From assembly GCA_037974335.1 (NCBI GenBank), contig CM075724.1, positions 62,026,470-62,090,469 on the forward strand: a DNA stretch of 64,000 bases, in the 5' to 3' direction. The notes under the pieces are model-generated. The model saw only the letters and a program-made list of their open reading frames with translations. It ran no database searches and was not told where the DNA came from. Position 1 is the first letter of the stretch. Each line of letters starts with the position of its first letter. The DNA is from Prionace glauca. Lineage: Eukaryota > Chordata > Chondrichthyes > Carcharhiniformes > Carcharhinidae. The position numbers were made by a program, and so were the translations under genes. Shown here piece by piece: positions 26,851-39,269 of the stretch.

Positions 26851-27970
26851 GCTATTATAACCAATTTAAGATAGCAGATGCATACTTCAATTAAAATAGC
26901 AGACAAATCAATTTCATGCTTGCAGACTGGTGGTTACTTGGATGCTGTGATATGGCTACATATGGGGTCATGTGGCAGGAGTGCAGGTAGACACACCATG
27001 CTGTGCAGAGTATTCCATAAACTTGAGGCAAATGTGAATGCTAGCTGAGATCAGTCAACACCATCAGTTGGTTAATTTCAATGTGGGGTCTTCCCAATCA
27101 CTGCAGCTTAGTGTAGTATCACTTAAGAATGAGGGTGTTTCAATTAATGATCTGAGCTGTATCTGGAAATATACAGTGCTCTTCTCTATCTGGATGGGTT
27201 TGCATTTTCCCTGGTGCTGGTTTTGACGGACGTTGTTAGGTGAGTTTCTCATTTTGTGGATTAGAACAGAGTCCAATGCCCTTTTTATACTGCCTCTGCT
27301 TTTTCCAACTAAATCAGTTGAAGATATGCTGGTGCTTTATTGGACAGAATAAAATGAGTCCTAAAGTCAAACCACCCTGTGTAGTTTCAGTAATGATTGT
27401 GATAAGTGTGTTGACCTTGAATGAAAATAGTTTGGATATTAATTGGCCCTAGTCCCTCTGTCTAACCTGGGAATAGATAGTGTGCTCTGTCTCACGTCTC
27501 TGTTTGGAGCATCCATTGTCATGTTTCAAATTTAGGTGGGCGTAGGCAACAATTTCCTTATTTGGTCCTTCTTGAACCTGCAGAGAGGAGGGAAAAAAAA
27601 TGGAATATTGGTAGAGAGTCAAGTATCATTTGGAACTGAGAATGTAAATATGTAGATGGCAACTGATAACATTAGGGTACCATTATACACTAGCCACTGA
27701 TTTTTAATCCAATATTTTACATTATTTATCTGTATTTACAATTGAGATGATCTTGAACATCACTAATAACAATCCTATGAATAATACAATCAAATCATTT
27801 CCTTCCCCTTTCTCAATTATCTCCTTTTACTTAATTTGACCTTTTATTTCCACACATTCCCTTCCCCAGTAGAAATATCCAATTCCACTGTTGAACCCAG
27901 GTGTGGTGTGCAGAACAATTCAGGTACCTGCAGTCAATCTGACTCAGCTAAGACAGTAGAGGTGGGGATA
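26851..27970. other. No feature seen
   Basis: Not recognised. Open frames here are short and do not look conserved. Confidence 0.5.
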
Positions 27971-27979
27971 AAAGCACAT

Positions 27980-28095
27980 AACAATGTTAGGAATAGGAGT
28001 AAAACTAGGCCACTTGACCTATTGACATGCTCCACCATTCAATAAATTAATGGCTGATTTGATTGGGGTCTCAACTCCACTTTCCTGTTTATCCT
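27980..28095 (-). mobile_element. CR1 3'-end scrap
   Basis: Reverse complement of a CR1 terminus: gttaggaataggagtaaaac with taggcca following, then ccaccattcaataaattaat. Cut off after about 115 bp. Confidence 0.75.
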
Positions 28096-28204
28096 TTAAG
28101 AAGAAAGTCTGCATCTTTTGTCTTTGGGGAATGTGGTGGAGTGGCATTTGTTGTCTCACTCTATTTAAATAGTTTAAATGATATTCTAATGTTCAATACT
28201 ACAT

Positions 28205-28615
28205 TGAAGATAGGAGGAGGCCATTTGGCCCTTGGAGTCTGCTATCCAATTCATCACAATCATAGATGATCGTCCAGCTCAATAGCCTAATCCTGCTTTC
28301 TCCTCAAACCTTTAATCTCATCTAGCCACCTCTTGAATTCATTGTGTTTTGGCATCAACTGATTCCTGTGCTAATGAATTCCACAGGCTCACCACTCTTT
28401 GGGTGAAGAAATGTCTCCTCTCTCCTAAATAGTCTACCCTGAATCCTCAGACTATCACCCCTGATTCTGGATTCCACCACCACTATTAGTAACATCCTCC
28501 TTGCAGCTATCCTGTATCATCCTGTTAGAATTTTATAAGTCTCTGAGATCCCCCCACTCCCCTGAAAACAATCCTAACCTAGTTATTCTCTCCTCATGCA
28601 TCAGTCCTTATGTGG
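28205..28615 (-). mobile_element. Old CR1 relic
   Basis: Minus-strand 3' part of CR1 (gataggaggaggccatttgg at the low end, tgaattccacaggctcacca and ctttgggtgaagaaatgtct in the middle). Diverged. Confidence 0.8.
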
Positions 28616-29420
28616 CACAAATGAAGATGGAGATTAATCATCTCAGCCCTGGTACAGTATTTCAGGACTTTCTCAGGGTAATGTCCTAGGCCCAATCACC
28701 TTCAGCTGCTTCATCAATGACACTCACTTAATCAAATATGGGTTTGACTGCACAATGTTCAGCACTATTTGCAATTCCTAATGTACTGAAGCAGTCCATG
28801 CACAAATGCAGCAGGACCCAGACAGCATCCAGGTTTTCACAAACAAGTGGTAAGTAATATTCAAGCCACACAAGTGCCAGGTAATGACCATTTCCAACAA
28901 GAGATGGTCCATTGCTCCTTGATGTTTAATGATATGACCATCACTGAATCCCACACTATCAATATCCATTGACCAGAAACTGAACTGGACTAGCCATAAA
29001 AATACTGTCACTATTAGAGCAAGATAAAAGTTAAGAATCGTGTGGTGAGTAACTCACTTCCTGACTACCAACTCCCGTCCACATCTATAAGGCAAAAGTC
29101 AGGAGTGTGATGGAATACTTTCCATTTGCCTGGATAAATGCAGCTCCAAAAAGACTGAAGAAGCTGGACACCACTCAGGACAAAGCAGCCCAACTGATTG
29201 TTTGAGAAAGGGTGTCAATCTGCAAGATGCATTGCAGGTGCACACTGAGATTCCAAAGGCAGAACCTTCTTAACACACGGCCACTACTGTCCAAATATCA
29301 CCACCTGTAAGTTGCCTGGACCTCTTAACGGCCAACTTTGCCACGTTCAAGAGGCAGTCCTCCTTCTTCCCCCTGCCCACCCACCTCTGCACGGGTGAAG
29401 ATTAGGAGCGTTGAACTGAA
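28616..29420 (+). mobile_element. HER1-like LINE, reverse transcriptase C-terminal part
   Basis: Plus-strand relic of a non-CR1 LINE common in sharks. It keeps the RT palm wording (GNVLGPITFSCFINDTH at 28675-28730), a decayed catalytic region, then a SIDQKLNWTSHKNTVT segment at about 28965-29015 and thumb-region remains to about 29200. Two related copies are at 32207-32447 and 60955-61870. The HER1 name is my best guess from family knowledge of elasmobranch LINEs. Confidence 0.7.
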
Positions 29421-29439
29421 GTGCATCATAAGGAGCAGT

Positions 29440-29850
29440 CCCTAAAGGAGGCTATTCTCTCTGTGCCACTTAGTTGAGATAATTATTGAATTAGCCCAAT
29501 TCCCCAGTCATTACATATTATCCTTCATTTTTGTTTGTTCAAAGGAATCTGTGCCTGCCCCCCTCCGTCACTCCTCCAGGAAGTGTATTCCAGACAACAA
29601 TGCTGATCTACCTCTGATGATTTTGATGCTCCGGAGTTACTGTCTCTTGGACATTGAACCAACACAATTGAAAACACTCTCTCCTTATTTAGTCGTCAAA
29701 ATCTCTCCCAATTTTGAACACACTTTCTCTTTCTGTGTTACGAGGAGAACAATAATAGGTTCTCTAGTCTCTCCAACATGAGTCCCGCCCTCCAGTATGA
29801 TTCGAGTAAATCTCCTCGACAACTGCTCCCAAGCCTTGCATCCTTCTGTT
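29440..29850 (-). mobile_element. Old CR1 relic
   Basis: Minus-strand CR1 3' part in reverse complement: gaatctgtgcctgc at 29547, ccaggaagtgtattccagac at 29576, ttctctagtctctccaacat at 29760. Decayed. Confidence 0.65.
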
Positions 29851-30261
29851 ACAATCCCAATTGATGTTGCTACTGGAAGGGAAGGTCCCAGAATAGACCC
29901 TCACTCAAAAGACAATAATTTTTACATTTTATTTTAGAAAACGTGGATGAACTGAGTCACAGTACTGTCGATTAGCTTTTGACAACAGAAAATCTTAAGG
30001 ATGACACAGGTTACAAAATACATCTTAGACTAGAATATTCTCAATAAATACACAATCCTTGTAACACAACAGGCTAACTGTGGTCAGATAACACCCACTC
30101 TGAAATCCAGTGGCAGATGCCACCCAATCAAACTTCTATGTTTTTTTCCTAAAATCTCCCAGACGCTTATTACGCTGTGAGCCAACTAACATCGCTGGAC
30201 TCCAGCATTCACATGAGTGTTTTTAGACTCCACTCTCAGAAAGTAAATAGTCTCTCAACAA
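29851..30261. other. Unrecognised sequence, possibly old dispersed repeat
   Basis: Low-complexity-free, AT-rich sequence without exon signals. Its composition recalls an interspersed repeat, but I cannot assign a family. Confidence 0.35.
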
Positions 30262-30462
30262 TAGGTTAAAATTTGGTAGCATGAGCTTTCAGAACGCTGC
30301 TCCTTCATCAGGACAGACTCACCTGATGAAGGGACAGTCCTCCAAAAGCTCCACAAGCTCTGCTACCAAGTAAACCGATTGGACTTTAACCTGGTGTTGT
30401 GAGACTACTTACTGTGTCTACCCTTGTCAAATGCCGGCAACTCCACATCATCACTCTCAAAA
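30262..30462. mobile_element. Penelope-like element ends, inverted pair
   Basis: Two short copies of the same 3' end lie in opposite directions. The left arm (about 30262-30318) contains the minus-strand version (agctttcagaacgctgctcc); the right arm (30319-30462) the plus-strand version (aaccgattggactttaacct, then ggtgttgtgagac). The same arrangement is seen at 40116-40256, 43838-43990 and 44063-44638. Confidence 0.75.
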
Positions 30463-31380
30463 AGGCATGCCTTAAAATCTTCTTTCAAACAATGCTTTCC
30501 CTCAACTGCTTCCAGAAAGGATTCAATTCCAGGATTTCCAACTATCCTTTCAGTGACTCATTTGTCTTGAACAGCCACGCGCTTTCGAGTTTTCCATACA
30601 ATTTCTCAGGGATCGAACCACCAATTGCTTCACAATTGTTTTATCTATTGCTTCAAAGGCTGCAACAAGATATCACCAATCCTATGATTACTTCAGACAT
30701 TTGATTTCCCACTAAGCAACATTACTCGGTCTGTACTTTTCAGCTGTCCTTAACTTCAATAAATAGTAGTTTCTTTCAGTCTTGTTCTCAAAACTTCAGT
30801 TTCCTGCAACCTCTCTTTTCATTCTCTGGTTTCTAGAACTAACTGTTTTTTAGTTTCTGGGACTTGCATTCTTGCTTATTACTTCACTGTTTTGTTTCTA
30901 GCAGAGCTGAGTGAGCTGCTGTCTCTCTTGCTGCTAAGATCTATCTGCCATGTGTTCAGTTAAATTAAAAACCCAAGGGCTTTTTCTCTAAAGATGGCCT
31001 AGCTGCTAAACAAAAGCTCAATCTCTCTCCAAGCTCTTGCTTACTTTTCATACTGTAAACTCTCGAAGCACAATAGAAACAGTTTAAAATGAAACCAACA
31101 CCTCCCCCCCCCACCCTATACATGTATGCATCTTTGTTTAACAAGAATCTAATCAGAGTTTTATGCTTTCTTACACAGAAACACTAAATTAAACTCTCAT
31201 AAATCCATACCTTATTTCTAATATCCAACAATGCAGACTGAGATCGCTTGAACCTACCCCTGCTTTCTAACGCTCCCAACAATGTTGTTCCCAGAATGGG
31301 GCATGATACACCAATGAGAACTTACTAGTCATTTATGTTTTAGCATCAATTCCTTCTTTTTTGTCCACATGTTTTTATTA
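30463..31380. other. No gene seen
   Basis: Pyrimidine-rich, unrecognised sequence with a C-run at 31102-31115. It may continue the same unassigned dispersed repeat as 29851-30261, opened by the Penelope-like insertion; this is a guess. Confidence 0.35.
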
Positions 31381-31383
31381 TTA

Positions 31384-31727
31384 AGGGTGGCACAGTGGCG
31401 AGCACTGTTGTCTTATAACACTAAGGACCTGGAATCGATTCCAGCCTTGGGTGAATGTGTGGAGCTTGCACATTCTCCCCTTGTCTGTGTGGATTTCTTC
31501 TGGGTGGTCCAGTTACCTCCTCCAGTCCAAAGATGTGCTGGTTGGGTGAATTGGCCATGCTAACTTATCTCTTTGTATCCCAAAACATGTAGATTAGGGG
31601 GATTAGTGAGGTAAATGTGTAGGGTTATGGGGATAGGGTTTGCGATGGGCCTGAGAAAGATGCTATGTTGAGGTTCAGTGTAGACTTGATGGGCTGAATG
31701 GCCTCTTTGTACACTGTAGGGATTCTA
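31384..31727 (+). mobile_element. V-SINE
   Basis: Complete in layout: gggtggcacagtggcgagca head, box-B-like ggaatcgattccag, V core at 31455-31540, tail ggcctctttgtacactgtag plus gattcta near 31725. Diverged from the youngest copies. Confidence 0.88.
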
Positions 31728-32049
31728 AAATTTTTAAGGACAAGATAAACATTAGTATTTATTGTGACATATTCTTCCAACTGATAACATTTTCATAACT
31801 CAAATTATTCCAAAAATAGGAGGTTCCTATATGCCCAGGTGCTTGGTTAACACATTTTGTATCATTTTCAGAGGTATTAGGAAGGTGCCTGGTGCTGAGA
31901 GTTGAAAAAAAGAACAAGGCAATAGGGCAGGTTAAAGATATGAGTAATGATAGCCACAATTTGACAGGAGCAGAACACACAAACATAAAAGTGCAGGAAC
32001 AAATATGGTCAGAGTAGAGAAATGTAGTAAAAAGAAATGATTGTGTTTG

Positions 32050-32206
32050 CTTGCAGCCAACATGCTAAATTAATTGATGGTACTAAGAAGTGGGTTGCAA
32101 AGCAAGTTCTGAGCAGGACACAAAGTCTGCAAAGGGATATTAATGGGTTAAGTGAGTGGTTCAAAATTTGGTATAATGTGGGAAAATATGAGGTTATCCT
32201 CTTTTA
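32050..32206 (+). mobile_element. CR1 scrap
   Basis: Plus-strand palm-domain remains (gagcaggacacaaagtctgc; then aagtgagtggttcaaaattt). It runs into the LINE piece that follows. Confidence 0.65.
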
Positions 32207-32447
32207 ATTCATCACCAATAAAAAACACTGCCTCTTGATATTCACTGGTGTTACCTTCACTGAATTCCCCATTCTCAACATCCTTGGAATGATCATTGAC
32301 CAGAAACTCAAGTGGACCCACCATATAAACACCGTGACTACAAGAGCAGGTCAAAGGCTAGGAATACTGTAGCAAGTAACTCATCTCCTGACTTCCCAAA
32401 AACTATTCACCATCTACAAGGCATAAGTCAGTAATGCGATGGAATAC
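32207..32447 (+). mobile_element. HER1-like LINE fragment
   Basis: Plus-strand remains of the same LINE as at 28616: tcaacatccttggaatgatc with attgaccagaaactcaagtg following, then accatctacaaggcataagt. Decayed; it stops exactly where the CR1 leader begins. Confidence 0.7.
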
Positions 32448-32745
32448 TGATTTTTTTCAATTGCATTGCTGGTTCGTGGGTTTTTTTTGCATTTTGAGCT
32501 TTCCGTAGCGGGTCCTTGGTGCAAGGGCAGTTCAGAAGGGAGCGCGGGAGTACAAAACAGGTACTCACCCGAGGATCAGTCTCATTGTTCTCCAGAGCAG
32601 TGTACTGGTGGCTGGTGAGTCTAAACTGCGAGTGTACTGATTTTTTTCAATTGTATTGCTGGTTCGCGGGTTTTTTTGCATTTTGAGCTTTCCATTGCGG
32701 GTCCTAGGCGCAAGGGCAGTTGAGAAGGGAGCGCGACAGTACAAA
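32448..32745 (+). repeat. Tandem leader units of a CR1
   Basis: The string tgatttttttcaattg starts at 32448 and again at 32638. The following about 108 bp (ctggttcg, gcattttgagctttcc, cgggtcct, agggagcgcg) agree at most positions. The period is 190 bp. This looks like repeated 5' promoter monomers of a LINE. Confidence 0.85.
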
Positions 32746-33554
32746 AAGAAGGCCGCAGTAGACAGCGGGCAGCAGAGTGAGGCGGGTGCTGAGTGGATAC
32801 TGCAAGGGCTTTGGCTCACAGGGCTTAGGCGAGAGCAGGCTTAGGCAAGGTGAGATACTGGTCAAATTTTTCTAACTGTGTCCATAAGTTTAAGGGTGGT
32901 CAAATAAATGGCAGGGTCCATGGGGAGGCGTGTCAGCGGTGTAAGGTGCAATATGTGGGAGTTCCTGGATACACAGCATCTCCGGAGAGTCCGCATCTGC
33001 ACCAAATGTCTGGAGTTGCAGCGTTTGAGGGCCGGGGTTAGGCAACTGGAGTTGAGGCTGGAGGATTTATTTTTAGTTAGGGAGAATGAGGCGCTAATGA
33101 ATAGGAACCACGTTCAAGAGGGGATCCTAGAGCCTAGGAGGGGGGATGGGTGGGTTACAGTTAGGAAGGGGAAAAAGAAGAGGACTGATTTTCCAAAGGC
33201 TACCCCAGGGGTAGTCTCTCAAGATATCAGGGGTATGGCACCAACTGAGGTGGAAAGGGCATGAGGGGAAGACCGGAATGCCTCAGAGGGAAGGAAGGGG
33301 GCTGGATGTGAGATAGTGGTGGGGGATGGGAGGGTTAGAGGAATTGATAGGCGTTTCTGTGGGCAAAAGCGGGACTCCAGGATGGTAGTCTGCCTCCCTG
33401 GAGCATGGGTACAGGATGTGTCTCAGAGGGTAGAGGAAATCTCAAAGGGCCAAGGGACCCAGGCGGATGTAATTATACATGTAGGTGAGAAGGACGTAGG
33501 AAGGAAGAGTAGGGGGAAATACGTAGGCAGTTCAGGGAGTTGGGAGCCAGGCTG

Positions 33555-35575
33555 AACATAAGAACATAAGAACATAAGAAATAGGAGCAGGAGTAGGCCA
33601 TCTGGCCCTTCGAGCCTGCCCCGCCATTCAATAAGATCATGGCTGATCTGTCGTGACTCAGCTCCACCTTCCCGCCCTCTCCCCATAACCCTTAATCCCT
33701 TCTCTTATCAAAAACCCATCAACCCGTTTCTTAAAAATATTTAGCGAGGCAGCCTCCACCACTTCAACGGGCAGAGAATTCCAGAGATTCACCACCCTTT
33801 GAGTGAAGAAGTTCCTCCTCAACTCTGTTCTAAACCGCCCCCCCTTTATCTTGAGGCTGTGCCCCCTAGTCCTACTGTCTTTTTTGAGCGGGAACAGTCT
33901 CTCCACCTCTATCCTATCCATCCCATTCATCATCTAGTTTATTCAGCCTCTCCTCATAGCTCAATCCCCTCAACTCCGGTATCAGCCGAGTAAACCTCCT
34001 CTGCACTCCCTCCAGGGCCAAAACATCCTTGCGCAGGTGCGGCGCCCAAAACTGCACACAGTACTCCAGCTGCGGCCTCACCAATGCCCTATACAGCTGC
34101 AGCAAGACCTCCCTACTTTTATATTCAATCCCCTTCGCTATGAAGGCCAGCATCCCATTCTCCTTCCTGACCACCTGCTGCACCTGCAAGCTGGGTTTTT
34201 GCGACTCATGCACAAGGACCCCGAGGTCCCTCTGCACCGTCGCCTGCTGCAGTTTTTCGCCCCGTAAGTAATAGTCCTTCCTACCATTCCTCCTACCAAA
34301 GTGGACCACCTCACACTTGCCAACATTAAATTCCATTTGCCATTTCCTGGCCCATTCGCCCAGCCTATCTAGATCCTTCTGCAGACTCTCCACACCCTCC
34401 GCACAATTTGCCTTTCCCCCAATCTTGGTGTCATCAGCAAATTTCGACACCCTGCACTCGGTTCCCTCCTCCAGATCATCTATATAAATGGTAAATAGCT
34501 GAGGCCCCAGCACCGACCCCTGGGGCACCCCACTAGTCACCAACCGCCAATCCGAATAGCATCCATTGACCCCCACTCTCTGCCTCCTATTTGACAACCA
34601 ATCCTCTATCCACGCTAACACCCTACCCCCAACTCCATGTCCCCTGACCTTCTGCAATAACCTCTTGTGAGGTACCTTGTCAAACGCCTTCTGAAAATCC
34701 AGAAAGACCACATCCACCGGCTCTCCTCCATCCACTGCCCTAGACACATCCTCATAGAACTCCAGTAAATTTGTCAGACACGACTTCCCTTTAATGAAAC
34801 CGTGTTGCGTCCGCCCTATCAAGCAATTCCCCTCAAGATGCCTCGCTATTTCCTCCTTAATGACGGTTTCTAGCATTTTACCTACCACAGACGTTAAACT
34901 AACTGGCCTATAATTCCCCGCCTTTTGCCTGCCACCCTTCTTAAACAACGGCGTAACATTAGCCGTTTTCCAATCTTCCGGCACTTCCCCGGAATCCAGC
35001 GACGTCTGGAAAATAACCACCAAGGCATCCACTATCACCTCCGCCATTTCTTTCAGAACCCTCGGATGCATTCCATCCGGTCCTGGGGACTTGTCCACAA
35101 TCAGCCCCTCCAGTCTGTCGAGCACCACCTCTCTAGTAACAGTAATGTCATTAAGACCCTCCAGTCCTACCACCTTTCCATCGCTAACACCCGGCAAATT
35201 ATTCACGTCCTCCTCCGTGAAGACAGAAACAAAGAAGTTATTCAAGACCTTAGCCATCTCCCCATCCCCTACCACTAGCTCCCCTTTCTCATCCTCTAAA
35301 GGACCAACGTTTATCCTAGCCAGCCTCTTCCTTTTTATATATTTATAAAAACTCTTGCTATCCTTTTTTATATTAAGTGCTAGCCCAGCCTCATAGCTTC
35401 TCCTACCCTCCTTTATCAATTTCTTTGTCAATCTTTGTTGACATTTAAACCTTTCCCAATCCTCTTCTCGCCCACTGCTCTTAGCTACTCTAAACTCCTC
35501 CGCTTTTAATTTAACACTTTCCTTCACCTCCTTCGTTATCCACGGCTTATTACCTCTCCTCCTACTGTCCTTTAG
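33555..35575 (-). mobile_element. CR1-clade LINE (subfamily A) inserted in another CR1, RT intact
   Basis: Minus-strand copy with its terminus at 33555 (repeated aagaacat units). The open frame 33914-35764 (616 codons; the first about 63 are read from flanking DNA) runs from the EN-RT linker through the complete [71 protein letters not shown], and the thumb. The C-terminal tail is in a second frame (33658-33933), so there is a small break near 33920. The endonuclease is missing. It is the least damaged RT in the window. Confidence 0.95.
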
Positions 35576-38500
35576 TGTAGGGCCTCCAGGGTGGCGATCT
35601 CTGGGCTGCTGCCAGTGCCCAGTAATAGCAGGGATAAAAATACTGAGATCCTGCAGCTGAATGTGTGGCTGAGGGATTGGTGCAGGACAGAGGGTTTTAG
35701 TTTTATAGACCATTGGGAAGTCTTTGCAAAGAAAGGGCACTTGTATAAGAGGGATAGGGAACATTTAAATGGGAAGGGTATACATATTTTAGCTGGGAGG
35801 TTGGCTGGAGTGTTTCGGCAGGTTTAAACTAATATGGAAGGGGGGTGGGGAGGAGAGAGACAGCTCAGGCACTGGGAGTGGGAGTGAGTTGGAGGTCAGG
35901 GTAAGTCTAGATGATAGGAAAATCTCCCAGGAGAAGGAGGATCCGAGTGGGCCTGAAGGTCTTCAGTGCATCTGTTTTAATGCGAGGAGTGTGATGGGTA
36001 AGACGGATGGACTTAGGGCCTTGATGTTTGCGAGGAATTTAGATGTGGTGACAGTGTCAGAGAGGTGGTTAAAGGAGGGGCAGGACTGGCTGCTAAATAT
36101 TCCAGGGTATAAGTGTTTTAGGTGTGATAGGGGAGGGTTGAAAAGAGGAGGGGGAGTGGCGCTCTTAGTTAGGGAGCAGATCACAGCGGTGCAGAGGGAG
36201 GATAACATGGGGGGGTTGGGAATTAAGTCTCTGTGGGTGGAGTTGAGGAATAGGAAGGGGGCCATTACTATGCCAAGAGTGTACTATAGGCCGCCTGACA
36301 GCCTGCGGGCAGTGGAAGAGGGTATATGTGGGGACATTTTGGACAAGTGTAGGAAGAACAGGGTTGTTGTAGTGGGAGATTTTAATCTCCCTGGGGTGGA
36401 TTGGAAGGTGCCTAGAGCTGGGGGGGTCAGACGGGGAGGAAATCATAAGATGTGTATTGGAAGGGTCCTTGCAACAGTATGTAGATAGCCCAGCTAGAGA
36501 GGGGGCTATATTTGATTTAGTTCTGGGCAATGAGCTGGGTCAGGCGAACATCTGGCTAATAGTGACCACAACTTCGTCTACTTTAGGATATGAATGGAAA
36601 AAGATGAGAACTGTCCTAAAGGGAGGGTGCTAAATTGGGGGAAGTCTAGATACAGCCGGATTAGGCAGAAGCTTAGGGGTACAGACTGGGATAGGCTGTT
36701 GGAAGGCAAGACCACGTTAGGTATGTGGGAGTCTTTCAAGGGAAAACTGCAATGGGTGCAGGAAAGACTTGTGCCGGTTAGGAGAAAGGATGGGAAAGGT
36801 AGGATTAGGGAACCGTGGATTACTAGAGATATAGAAGACCTGGTAAGGAAGAAACGAGAGGCGTATGTCAGGTCTAAGCAGCTGGGAACGGAGAGAGCGT
36901 TGGAGGAATACAGAGAGTGTAGGAGGGATCTCAAAAGGGGAGTTAGGAGAGCAAAGAAGGGGCATGAGATGGCTTTGGCAGGTAAGGAGAATCCAAAGGC
37001 GTTTTACTCCTATCTTAAGAGCAAAAGGGTGGCTCGGGATAAAATCGGTTCTCTCAGGGACAGACGTGGGGAATTGTGCTTAGAGGCTGAGGGAATGGGG
37101 GAGATCCTGAATAAATACTTTGCGTCGGTATTCACGAAGGAGAGGGGCTTGATGTCTGGTACGGTCATCAAGGGAGCGGTAGACCAATTGAAAGACCTAT
37201 CGATTACGAGGGAAGAAGTTTTAGGGCTTTTCGGTCGCATTAAAACCGATAAATCTCCAGGGCCCGGTGGCATTTATCCTAGGCTGCTCAGGGAGGCGAG
37301 GGATGAGATTGCTGGGCCTCTGATGCAAATCTTTGTCTCTTCTTTGGACACAGGTGAGGTCCCAGAGGACTAGAGGATAGTGAATGTGGTACCGTTGTTT
37401 AAAAAGGGTAGGAGGGATAGCCCAGATAACTATAAGCCGATGAATTTAACGTCAGTGGTAGGCAAGTTGATGTAGAGGATTCTTAGGGATAGGATGTATG
37501 CGCACTTAGAGCGTTCCAATCTGATTAAGGATACGCAACATGGCTTTGTAAAGGGGAAGTCTTGCCTTACGAATCTGGTAGAATTCTTTGAGGAGGTGAC
37601 AAAAACAATCGACGAGGGACGAACCGTTGATGTCGTCTGTATGGATTTCAGTAAGGCGTTTGACAAAGTCCCTCATGGTAGGTTGGTAGAGAAGATTAAA
37701 GCTCATGGGATATGTGGCCAGGTATCTAGATGGGTAGAGAACTGGCTTGCAAAGAGGAGTCAGAGAGTAGTAGTGGAGGGGTCCTTTTCTAGCTGGAGGT
37801 CTGTCATTAGTGGTGTGCTGCAGGGCTCAGTACTGGGACCTCTTCTCTTTGTAGTGTATATAAATGATTTGGAAGAGGGAGTAGGTGGTGTGATCAGCAA
37901 ATTTGCTGATGACACCAAGATGGCTGGATTGCGGGCAGTGAGGAGCAGTGTCTGGCAATACAACGGGATATTGATAGGCTGGTGGATTGGGCAGATACAT
38001 GGCAAATGGAGTTTAATCCGGATAAATGTGAGTGATGCATTTTGGCTGGAATAAGGTAGGGGGGGAGTTATATGATAAAGGATAAGCCCATAAGGACTAT
38101 AGAATCGCAGCGAGACCTGGGGGTGCAAGTGCACAAGTCTTTGAAAGTGGCAGTGCAAGTGGAGAGTGTGGTGAAGAAAGCCTATGGTATGTTAGCATTT
38201 ATAGGAAGGGGTATAGAATATAAGAGCTGGAGCCTAATGTTGCAGTTGTACAAAATGTTGGTTAGGCCACATTTAGAGTACTGCGTCCAGTTCTAGTCGC
38301 CTTACTACTGGAAGGACATGGAGACTCTGGAGAGAGTGCAGAGGAGGTTTACCAGGATGTTGCCTGGTATGGAAGGACTGGGGTATGAGGAAAGATTGAA
38401 GAAATTGGGGCTCTTTTCCCTTGAAAGACGGTGACTGAGGGGGGATCTAATAGAGGTATATAAGATTATGAAGGGCATAGATAGAGTAAACAAAGGTAAG

Positions 38501-38954
38501 CTATTTCCTATGATAGAGACACATAGCACAAAGGGCCATGGACTTAAGGTGAGGGGGGAGAGGTATAACACTGATATTAGAGGGGGGTTTTTCATACAGA
38601 GGGTAGTGGGGGTATGGAATGCTCTGCCTAGTAAGGTGGTGGAGGCAATCACGCTAGAGTCATTTAAAAGTAATTTAGACAGGCACATGACTGGGTTGGA
38701 GATGGGTGGATATTGGAGATTGTTTTAAATAAGGGTCATTAGCATTGGGGTGTCCCTGGTAAGGTAAATGGATATGGTACAATAATAATGTTATTTTTCC
38801 TTTTCATTCACAGGTTTTAAGTAGGTTTGCCTTGTATCCAACGAGGGGCATACACGCGATGGGTCGTACTTGGGCTGCTCTTGGTTGTTCCAGATTGGCC
38901 TAGTGCTTCATGTCATTAGTGTGTGCCTAAACTGGACCAGATACTGGGCAAGAT

Positions 38955-39268
38955 GACAGCTCAGTGACTATAACTGATTGCTGTGCAGACACATGGATTT
39001 GGGCCGGTGTCTGTGGGAGTTTGCGCAGTGCTTGCGTGGGTTTTCTCTGGATGCTCTGGTTTCCTCCCACACCCCAAATATGTGCTGTTAGGCTAATTGG
39101 CAGTAATAAATTGTCCCTAAATCAGTTTCCCTCAATGTGGATGGCCATATAACATTAGACAAGGATCGTAGGTGGAGAGGGGGACTGGTGGTGTTGAGAT
39201 GGCGGCACGGGCTTGTTGGGCCAAAGGGCCTGTTTCCCGGGCTGTTTTTGTTCTTTGTACTTCCCACT
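38955..39268 (+). mobile_element. V-SINE, diverged
   Basis: Head (gctcagtgactataactgat) poorly kept; V core clear at 39010-39070 (gtgggttttctctggatgct, then ggtttcctcccacacccc); tail ggccaaagggcctgtttccc near 39220-39240. Confidence 0.8.
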
Positions 39269-39269
39269 G

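Larger units (their letters stand above)
32448..38790 (+). mobile_element. Nearly full-length CR1-clade LINE (subfamily C), opened by another CR1
   Basis: The longest LINE here. Plus-strand order: a leader of two 190-bp units (32448-32637 and from 32638); ORF1 from about 32908 with a cysteine-rich start (VSGVRCNMWEFL; RICTKCLELQ) and an acidic/basic region; the ORF1 esterase-like domain (VVCLPGAWVQDVSQRVEEI at 33380-33440), which resumes after the insertion with EHLNGKGIHILAGRLAGVFR at 35755-35820; ORF2 endonuclease from about 35965 (CFNARSVMGK; VVVGDFNLPGVDWK at 36365-36410); RT from about 36600 with FADDTKMAG at 37900-37925; C terminus to about 38727; 3' UTR to about 38790. Frames are broken in several places. 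The inserted CR1 occupies 33555-35575. Confidence 0.9.

Noticed and set aside
27064-27276. STVYFQIQL as an ITIM-like exon for the receptor
   Set aside because: The position before the tyrosine is Thr rather than Ile/Val/Leu/Ser, no convincing phase-0 acceptor was seen, and it lies 13 kb away.
29851-31320. Possible LTR-type fossil around the Penelope-like insertion
   Set aside because: No paired ends, primer-binding site or coding remains that I can support.
33658-33933. MMNGMDRIEVERLFPLKKDS proteins as a conserved small gene family
   Set aside because: This is the C-terminal tail of CR1 ORF2, found at each 3' end (321, 33658, 40609).
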